Source: an uncultured Flavobacteriaceae bacterium (GTDB lineage Bacteria > Bacteroidota > Bacteroidia > Flavobacteriales > Flavobacteriaceae). From it: a stretch of 64,000 nucleotides of DNA. Shown one piece after another: positions 58,121-64,000 of the stretch. Under the pieces are notes generated by a model. That model was not told the DNA's origin. It worked only from the letters and a program-made list of their open reading frames with translations, and ran no database searches. The position numbers and the translations under genes were made by a program. The number at the start of each line of letters is the position of its first letter. Position 1 is the stretch's first letter. The stretch is taken from assembly GCA_937901915.1 (NCBI GenBank), contig CALGUD010000151.1:19010-83009 (forward strand), read 5' to 3'.

Positions 58121-60445
58121 ATGATAAAAATATATAAGAATATAATACGCAAGCTTTTGTTTGTAGCTATTACTATTTCAGTAGTTACATCATGTGATGA
58201 GGATGATAATAAATATCCTCAGCTTGGGGAAGAACCCCGGACGGTAACAGAAATTGTTTCCTCAAATCCGGAATTAAGCTCGTTATTGCAAAGTTTGCAA
58301 AGTGTAGGTCTTGACAGTACATTAGATGAAACCACTACCTATACATTGTTTGCTCCTACAAATTCAGCTTTTAATAGTACTGATTTGTCAGGACTGAGTG
58401 ATGAAGAACTGGAACAGGTTTTATTAAACCATCTTATAAATACAGGAACGGCGGATTTTTCTGCTAATATAGGAACCGGTTATTTAACCACCATGGCCTC
58501 AGGTCCTGACAATACAAATTTAAGTTTATACATAAACCGGGAATCAGGTTTTGAACTTAATGGAGTAGCTAATGGTGTAAGTGGTATGTTAGACATTTCG
58601 GGATCGAATGGTGTTGTGCATGGTATAGATGGTATACTAATGCCACCAACCGTAGTTGATCATGCAAATGGGAATCCTTCATTTTCTATGCTTGCTGAAG
58701 CTCTTTCCCTAACAGGTTTAGATGTTACTCTTTCTGGTAGTGGAACTTTTACTTTATTCGCACCTACCAATGGCGCCTTCCAGGCATTTATGTTGTCTGT
58801 GGAAAATGATTTAGGATATGCTAGCTTAAGTGAAGTTCCTGTAGATTTATTAACAGAAATTTTGCTTTATCACGTAATTTCAGATCAGAATATTTTAGCA
58901 TCTGATGCCATTGGGCCACATGTTTCTATGCAAGGTGAAGAGTTTGAGGTTGCTTCGCCTGGTGATCAGGATGGTGATGAAGTTTTGGCTAAAGTAAATG
59001 ATCAGTCTGAAGTAGATGCAAATGTTATTTTAGCAGATGTTCAAGCTACGAATGGTGTTATTCATGGTGTTAATAAAGTTCTTCTGTCAAATTCTATAGT
59101 ACAAATAGTAAAAACGGCTACATTAAATATTGTAGAACGCGCAAGAGATGCTGGTTATACATTATTTGCTGATGCGGTGGAAACAGCAGGCTTACTGGAC
59201 CAATTAACTACTAATTCAAATCCATTGACGGTTTTTGTACCCACCAATGAAGCGCTGGAAATATTACTTTTAACCGGAGGTTTTACAGATCTTTCAGAAG
59301 TAGATACTGATCCTGAGATAAATGCTCTTTCTTCTTTATTGTTGTATCATGTCATTGACGGTTTTATAACTTCGAATGTTTTGGTTGGAGAAATTCCAAC
59401 TCTACAAGGAGAAACTATAGAGGTAATTACAGGTGATCCTATACGGATCCAGGATAAATTTGATACACCTGCAAACATAGTTACACCTGATATTACTGCA
59501 ACAAATGGTATAATTCATATTGTTGATGATATTTTAGCATCAGATGATGCTATTAATGATTTTGGATTAAATGTTATTACTCCTCCTATATTGGGTTATA
59601 GCATTTATCAAGAAGGCCCTATTAAAGCTGGGTGGTCATCTGGTGGTTGGAATTCTACGATTGATTACTCTTCTGCTGCTCAAAAGTTGACAGGATCTAC
59701 ATCAATGGCTATTGATTTTGGATTAAATACATGGAGTGCTGGTAATTATCAAGCTGATGCTGCTGTAGATATTACAGGGTATGATGTTCTAAAAGTATCG
59801 ATTTATACCCCTGAAAGTGGTCAACAAGCAAGAATTGCTTTAAATGGTCAATTCAATGATACAGATCCGCATCAAACTTTCAGACCTCTTAACCCAGGAT
59901 GGAATACTTTTGAAATTCCATTGTCTGATATTGGAAGCCCAACAGAATTTACAGCTTTTGGTATTCAATACAGTGGAAGTGGAGTTATTTATGTTGATGA
60001 TGTTGGCTTTGACTCTTCTTATGGTTACGAAGTATACAATGAAGGGCCTATTAAAGCCGGGTGGTCATCCGGAGGATGGAACTCTACAATAGATTACTCC
60101 GCAACCGATGAAGTGTTTTTAGGATCCACATCAATGGCTATTGATTATGGAACAAATACATGGAGTGCTGGTAATTATCAAGCTGATGCTGCAGTAGATA
60201 TATCTGGTTATACAACACTTAAAGTATCAATTTTTACTCCTGAAAGTGGCCAACAAGCAAGAATTGCTCTAAATGGTCAATTCAATGATACAGATCCACA
60301 CCAAACATTCCGACCTCTTAATCCAGGATGGAATACTTTTGAAATTCCTTTTTCTGATATTGGAAGTCCAACAGAATTTACAGCTTTTGGAATTCAATAT
60401 AGTGGAAGTGGAATTATTTATGTTGATGCGGTAGGATTTAATTAA
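58121..60445 (+). CDS. Three-domain fasciclin lipoprotein with duplicated jelly-roll modules
   Basis: A 774-residue lipoprotein (lipobox VTSC). Three FAS1 domains span about residues 38-180, 185-325 and 330-482; each has a TLFAPTN or TVFVPTN box and the closing NGVVHGID/NGVIHGVN/NGIIHIVD motif, with LLNH, LLYHVI and LLYHVI. Residues 493-631 and 636-774 are two jelly-roll modules, 119 of 139 residues identical in my alignment. FAS1 domains usually mediate adhesion; together with the modules this suggests glycan capture at the cell surface, possibly the role played by SusF in other loci. It is the last gene of the locus, followed by a strong terminator. Confidence 0.9.
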   Translation: MIKIYKNIIRKLLFVAITISVVTSCDEDDNKYPQLGEEPRTVTEIVSSNPELSSLLQSLQSVGLDSTLDETTTYTLFAPTNSAFNSTDLSGLSDEELEQVLLNHLINTGTADFSANIGTGYLTTMASGPDNTNLSLYINRESGFELNGVANGVSGMLDISGSNGVVHGIDGILMPPTVVDHANGNPSFSMLAEALSLTGLDVTLSGSGTFTLFAPTNGAFQAFMLSVENDLGYASLSEVPVDLLTEILLYHVISDQNILASDAIGPHVSMQGEEFEVASPGDQDGDEVLAKVNDQSEVDANVILADVQATNGVIHGVNKVLLSNSIVQIVKTATLNIVERARDAGYTLFADAVETAGLLDQLTTNSNPLTVFVPTNEALEILLLTGGFTDLSEVDTDPEINALSSLLLYHVIDGFITSNVLVGEIPTLQGETIEVITGDPIRIQDKFDTPANIVTPDITATNGIIHIVDDILASDDAINDFGLNVITPPILGYSIYQEGPIKAGWSSGGWNSTIDYSSAAQKLTGSTSMAIDFGLNTWSAGNYQADAAVDITGYDVLKVSIYTPESGQQARIALNGQFNDTDPHQTFRPLNPGWNTFEIPLSDIGSPTEFTAFGIQYSGSGVIYVDDVGFDSSYGYEVYNEGPIKAGWSSGGWNSTIDYSATDEVFLGSTSMAIDYGTNTWSAGNYQADAAVDISGYTTLKVSIFTPESGQQARIALNGQFNDTDPHQTFRPLNPGWNTFEIPFSDIGSPTEFTAFGIQYSGSGIIYVDAVGFN
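59597..60442 (+). repeat. Tandem duplication of a 417-base jelly-roll module
   Basis: Copy A is 59597-60013, copy B 60026-60442, in the same frame with a 12-base spacer. The proteins are 119/139 identical; in the second half (residues 71-129) only one position differs, while residues 26-32 are scrambled. The high DNA similarity indicates a recent duplication or gene conversion. Confidence 0.93.
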
Positions 60446-60465
60446 TAATTTTAGATTTTAATTTT

Positions 60466-60498
60466 AAAGAGCCTTGATTCGTCAAGGCTCTTTTTTTT
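60466..60498 (+). terminator. Perfect intrinsic terminator of the mannoside locus
   Basis: AAAGAGCCTTGA (60466-60477) pairs perfectly with TCAAGGCTCTTT (60482-60493) across a TTCG tetraloop, followed by further T. It ends 11 bases before the apt start. Confidence 0.95.
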
Positions 60499-60509
60499 AT
60501 CTTAGCCTC

Positions 60510-61022
60510 ATGAATTTAAGCGATTATATCAGGGATATACCTGATTTTCCCAAAAAAGGGATCATTTTTAAAGACATTACCCCTTTACTGGCCGATGCAG
60601 AAACTTTTGCATATACCTCACAGGCGCTTTTAAAAATGGTTGGAAACACTAAAATTGATAAGGTTATTGGTATGGAAAGCCGGGGTTTCTTCTTTGCAAC
60701 GCTCCTGGCAAACAATCTCAATGCCGGGTTTATACCGGTCCGGAAATCCAATAAATTGCCTGCAGCGGTCATTTCTGAAAGCTACGGACTCGAATACGGC
60801 ACCGATACCCTTGAAATCCACACTGATTCTATTAAAAAGGGAGATAAGATTTTAATCCATGACGATGTCCTGGCAACTGGTGGTACTGCAGCAGCAGTCT
60901 GTAAATTAGTAGAAAGGCTCGGAGGCCAAATCGTGCAATGTAATTTTTTAATAGAACTTTCTTTTTTAAAAGGAGCAGAAAAATTACAAGGATATAATGT
61001 ACAATCGCTACTTAAATATTAG
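60510..61022 (+). CDS. apt: Adenine phosphoribosyltransferase
   Basis: Purine-salvage enzyme converting adenine and PRPP to AMP. I chose the ATG at 60510 (MNLSDYIRDIPDFPKKGI), the standard start for the family; the open frame upstream runs through the terminator. The 170-residue protein shows FPKKGIIFKDITPLL, the flexible loop region MESRGFFFATLLA, and the PRPP-binding motif ILIHDDVLATGGTAAAV (about 116-132). It is a housekeeping gene placed directly behind the mannoside locus, with only 11 bases between the terminator and its start, so its promoter probably lies inside the end of the fasciclin gene. Confidence 0.97.
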   Translation: MNLSDYIRDIPDFPKKGIIFKDITPLLADAETFAYTSQALLKMVGNTKIDKVIGMESRGFFFATLLANNLNAGFIPVRKSNKLPAAVISESYGLEYGTDTLEIHTDSIKKGDKILIHDDVLATGGTAAAVCKLVERLGGQIVQCNFLIELSFLKGAEKLQGYNVQSLLKY

Positions 61023-61033
61023 TTTTCTTAAGA

Positions 61034-61230
61034 GCGTCCATTGCGAGGAGTGAACACAGAGAACGACGCGGCAATCTGCTTATATAAAAAACTAAAAGTA
61101 AAAGCTCCTTTCCCTGGACAGGGAAAGGTGGCTTATTCCGGCCCAAAGACGGAATAAGACGGAAAGGGTTGAAAAAAAGCCCATCCGTCAATCCCTAGTG
61201 GTGGGATGACACCTTCCCCCTTGGGGAAGG
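61034..61230. repeat. Cluster of palindromic intergenic repeats
   Basis: In the 61023-61463 gap four hairpins follow each other: GCGTC...GACGC (61034-61038, 61065-61069) enclosing an ATTGC...GCAAT-flanked block; CCTTTCCCTG/CAGGGAAAGG (61107-61116, 61119-61128); CTTATTCCG/CGGAATAAG (61132-61140, 61150-61158); CCTTCCCC/GGGGAAGG (61212-61219, 61223-61230). The base composition is far more G+C-rich than the neighbours. Similar intergenic palindromes recur in Bacteroidota genomes. Nothing else is visible in the gap. Confidence 0.75.
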
Positions 61231-61463
61231 AACATAAAACATAGTCACTTGTTTTAAAATAAAAAACTAATTTTTTCAATTTAGCCCTAAGGAAAATTCA
61301 TGTTAAGCCAGTAGTACTTTTATAACTCTTACACAGAAACCAAACCAATTAACAAATAACAATTAACCTAATAACTTTTAATTGGGGGAGGTGGTGGATT
61401 AGTTGAAATTAAAAAAACACAACCTTTACAGTTGTTTTATTTATATATTGCACAAGCGTGGGG

Positions 61464-62333
61464 CTACTTCAAAAAAACTTCCTCTAATTTTCTAGGACTT
61501 TTAATAATTAATGAATCCTGTGTTAATTTTTCAATTTTATAACACTCTGTTCTTTTGAAGCTGTCAATTGTAAAAAATTCTTTTGAATTAAGTCCCATTA
61601 TCCATTTCAGTGTGTCAATATGTTGATACTCATTATCTCTAACTAGAAGTTCTTTTTCGGAAAATTCTAGAGTTATTCTTGAAGAATTATTCTTCCATAT
61701 TCCAAATAAGTTATTGTTAACTAAGCTTTCATATTTATAATATTGCTTTTCATGTAGATTGTTGTTTGTTAAATTATACCATTCAAATTCATTCTCATTT
61801 GTATTTAAAAAAATAAATATATCTTGATTAACACTAAAAATCATAATAAGTGTAAAGAGGTCAAAGTAAGTTGAACTCTCTATTTCGTAAAATATTCCTC
61901 GACCGTTTAAATTTTCGTAGTGTAGAACATCGTTAGCATCAAAAACAAATTTTATATAATCCCCTGATGTTTTGTTAAACCAATAACCATGCTTTATATT
62001 TTCAATACTGGTTTCGTATTCCAAATTAATTCTTTTTAATACTAAATTTTGATGATTCTTTATGTTGACATTTAAAACCGAATCGGAACTAATTTTTTCA
62101 ATTGAAAAATTTTTGCTATTATAAGTGGTTACAGCAGAATCTAAAATAGAAAAAACTCTGAGATTATTATTGTCAAAATGATAGATCTCAACTTTGTCGT
62201 GGTTTTTTTCTTTAGATACAAAGAAACCTCTTATTGGATTATTTTCAGTCTCTGTAGATTTCTTACAGGAAAACAAAATCAGAAAAATTATAAAACTAAT
62301 TTTTAATGGCCGGGTATTCAGGGTTTGATCCAT
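61464..62333 (-). CDS. Unknown lipoprotein overlapping the RHS gene, possible immunity protein
   Basis: The 289-residue product has a signal peptide with lipobox LFSC (Cys23) behind a short polar start (MDQTLNTRPLK). The mature part is rich in Asn, Lys, Tyr and Phe and contains repeated motifs of the form GYWFNKTSGDYIKF and GIWKNNSSRITLEF, suggesting two or three copies of a lipocalin-like beta domain. I recognise no family. Its start overlaps the last 38 bases of the leftward RHS gene in another frame, implying coupled translation. That position is typical for the immunity partner of a polymorphic toxin. Confidence 0.6.
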   Translation of the reverse strand: MDQTLNTRPLKISFIIFLILFSCKKSTETENNPIRGFFVSKEKNHDKVEIYHFDNNNLRVFSILDSAVTTYNSKNFSIEKISSDSVLNVNIKNHQNLVLKRINLEYETSIENIKHGYWFNKTSGDYIKFVFDANDVLHYENLNGRGIFYEIESSTYFDLFTLIMIFSVNQDIFIFLNTNENEFEWYNLTNNNLHEKQYYKYESLVNNNLFGIWKNNSSRITLEFSEKELLVRDNEYQHIDTLKWIMGLNSKEFFTIDSFKRTECYKIEKLTQDSLIIKSPRKLEEVFLK

Positions 62334-64000
62334 TTTTATAATAAACGTTATTTAATGTATTGTAATGATCTTTTACTTTATAATCATAGTAATAATCTAT
62401 CCAAAGATCTCTGTCTGCCATTGTAGAGAAACCTATACCACCTACATATCTACTCCCAGCATAAAAATGTATTGGATATCCTGACAGCTGATTAGTATAA
62501 TCACTAACATTTGATGTACTTGAATCTACAAAGCTATCAATAACATCACCAGTGACATAAATTAAATTATAAACTTTTGTTATGTTATCATTTGTAAACC
62601 TGAGTTGGCCTGAAAGACCTCGTCTATTATATCCACTAACTTTGGAACCAAATGGCAAAGCATAACTGCCTTTTAAATTATATATATTAGTTTTTGTTAC
62701 TTGGTTCTTCTTATAAGAAGTGAGAGAAGTCTTATAACCTCTATGTTTAAATAAAAGTTGTTCAGCATTATATGCTGCATATTGATCTAAATACCCAACT
62801 AAGTCCATATAGAATTCTAATAGTTGATCATCTTGAAAATCAATCTCTTCAAGATTTTCTCCTTCAGCACTACTTTTTTTATTCTTCTCTCTTATATCGT
62901 TTATCTCTTCTTGAAAATTTTCTCTAGCTTGCACTCTCATAGCATCAAAACCTCCTCCTCCGGGTCTTGAATATTCTAACCATTGCTCATTTGTTAAACC
63001 ATCTGCTCCTATAGCAGCATCAGAATTAGCCCCACTTGGATCTGCCCAAAATACTGGATTGTTGTCAAAGGCATTATAAGTTGAGAATGAATGATGCGTA
63101 ACTGGGTCAATAGAATTAAACCTGCCAATAACTGGGTCATATTGCCTGAAATCCATTTCATAGAGGTTGAGCCCTAAAGACTTCTCCAGTTCAACACCAT
63201 TATACTTAAACTTTTGCGCCACACTATTTGCATTCGCAGATGTGTTATTATTATACCCTTTATGCTTGAGCCCAAATGGATAATAATTATTCTCCTCCAG
63301 TATTTCAAGGTTTGGAATACCGGTAGTTCCTATATTTTTATAGGAGAGTCGTATGTTCCCCAAGTGGTCTTTATACTGGTATATATAATTAAACCCGGCA
63401 CTATAATTGTTTGGGTTTACAGGCTCCACATAACCCTCAGCCTGGTTAAAAAACTTCAAAGAACTGTTTTCGTAAATAAAATTACCGGCATAGTCCGTGG
63501 TCGTTACACTACCATTTTCATTGACTATTTTTTGGAGTTTTGCTCCATTGGCACTATAAATATAGTTAATTCTTTGCGTATTGGAATTGTTGAACTTAAC
63601 TTCAGTTGGTAAATTTAAATGATTATAGGTTATACCATTTACACTGGAAGTACCAATTCCTTTATTAAGGTCTTTGACCATGTTACCGTTCAGGTCATAT
63701 CCATAATCATACCCGGTTTTATTACCATCGTTAAAACCTTCTGTTGAAGTATGGGCATCAGTCACAGAAAGTAATTTGTTCCCACTGTCATACAGGTAAT
63801 CCAGGTCATCAAACTGTCCGCTGCTGCCTGAACGCTGCAGGTATTTTATGTTCCCGTTTTTGTCATAAGTAAGCCCCCAGAGGTTATAACCTACTGCAAA
63901 CTGGTACGCGCTGCCGTTATGTTTGGTGAATTGGGCTCCTTCTATACGGTTTAAAGCATCATATTCATAGGCATACCCTCTTTTGATACCCTGTTCCAAT
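62296..64000 (-). CDS. RHS repeat-associated core protein, 5' end outside the window
   Basis: A leftward polymorphic RHS/YD-repeat protein; 567 C-terminal residues are visible and the gene continues beyond base 64000. Residues 1-220 hold YD repeats (YEYDALNRIEGAQF, LTYDKNGNIKYLQRSG, YDYGYDLNGNMVKDL). The RHS core is clear: YQYKDHLGNIRLSY, NNYYPFGLKHKGYN, KFKYNGVELEKSLGLNLYEMDFRQYDPVIGRFNSIDP as landmarks and the closing WADPSG (about 318). The remaining 245 residues are a variable tail without a motif I recognise, in the place where toxin domains sit. The lipoprotein gene overlaps its end. Confidence 0.9.
   Translation of the reverse strand, partial: LEQGIKRGYAYEYDALNRIEGAQFTKHNGSAYQFAVGYNLWGLTYDKNGNIKYLQRSGSSGQFDDLDYLYDSGNKLLSVTDAHTSTEGFNDGNKTGYDYGYDLNGNMVKDLNKGIGTSSVNGITYNHLNLPTEVKFNNSNTQRINYIYSANGAKLQKIVNENGSVTTTDYAGNFIYENSSLKFFNQAEGYVEPVNPNNYSAGFNYIYQYKDHLGNIRLSYKNIGTTGIPNLEILEENNYYPFGLKHKGYNNNTSANANSVAQKFKYNGVELEKSLGLNLYEMDFRQYDPVIGRFNSIDPVTHHSFSTYNAFDNNPVFWADPSGANSDAAIGADGLTNEQWLEYSRPGGGGFDAMRVQARENFQEEINDIREKNKKSSAEGENLEEIDFQDDQLLEFYMDLVGYLDQYAAYNAEQLLFKHRGYKTSLTSYKKNQVTKTNIYNLKGSYALPFGSKVSGYNRRGLSGQLRFTNDNITKVYNLIYVTGDVIDSFVDSSTSNVSDYTNQLSGYPIHFYAGSRYVGGIGFSTMADRDLWIDYYYDYKVKDHYNTLNNVYYKNGSNPEYPAIKN

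Noticed and set aside
60474..60509. Upstream start for apt
   Set aside because: These codons lie in the terminator stem of the previous operon; MNLSDYI is the standard start of the family.

Overview
The window is AT-rich DNA from a member of the Bacteroidota, most likely a Flavobacteriaceae species. Support comes from two SusC/SusD glycan-uptake loci, a hybrid two-component regulator (HTCS), many short-signal-peptide lipoproteins, A/T-rich leaders instead of Shine-Dalgarno sites, and several TAnnTTTG -7 promoter boxes of the Bacteroidota type. I see no rRNA, tRNA, CRISPR array or insertion sequence.

Region 1 (1-27334) is a polysaccharide utilization locus for a highly esterified, arabinose-decorated plant glycan such as arabinoxylan or arabinan. 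It holds a 5'-truncated SusC, SusD and a surface lipoprotein, then a rightward run of exo-acting arabinose enzymes: a beta-L-arabinofuranosidase (GH127/GH146 type), GH51 and two GH43. These are followed by eight esterase genes: a type-B carboxylesterase, an SGNH/CE6-like esterase, a BD-FAE-like esterase and five CE1 genes carrying six CE1 domains. A leftward HTCS closes the locus and is its likely sensor and activator. No endo-acting backbone enzyme is visible.

Region 2 (27645-41866) is a collection of small stress-type genes: a head-GIN protein, a YtxH/holin-like trio, topoisomerase IB, DUF2383, DUF1328, DUF892, two short-chain dehydrogenases, an FMN split-barrel protein, a GH3-type acyl-adenylating enzyme and DJ-1/PfpI. 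Two members look like catalytically dead homologues: an SRAP-domain protein without Cys2, and an ArsC-fold protein without any cysteine. A divergent lipoprotein (42075-44465) appears to fuse a DJ-1-like and a ThuA-like domain.

Region 3 (44466-48423) is regulatory. It contains strong terminators, a candidate small RNA, a TetR gene with a near-ideal palindromic operator shared with a divergent promoter, two tandem PAS-LuxR paralogues and an AraC regulator.

Region 4 (47545-60445) is a beta-mannoside uptake and phosphorolysis locus: AraC regulator, sodium/solute symporter, GH130 phosphorylase, SusC, SusD, an IPT-domain lipoprotein and a fasciclin lipoprotein with two nearly identical jelly-roll modules. 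Its two promoters share an exact 21-bp site placed at the same distance (20 bases between) from the same TAAATTTG box, which makes a strong regulon signature.

Region 5 (60466-64000) has adenine phosphoribosyltransferase, a cluster of palindromic intergenic repeats, and a truncated leftward RHS protein whose end overlaps an unknown lipoprotein gene, in the position where an immunity gene would be expected.
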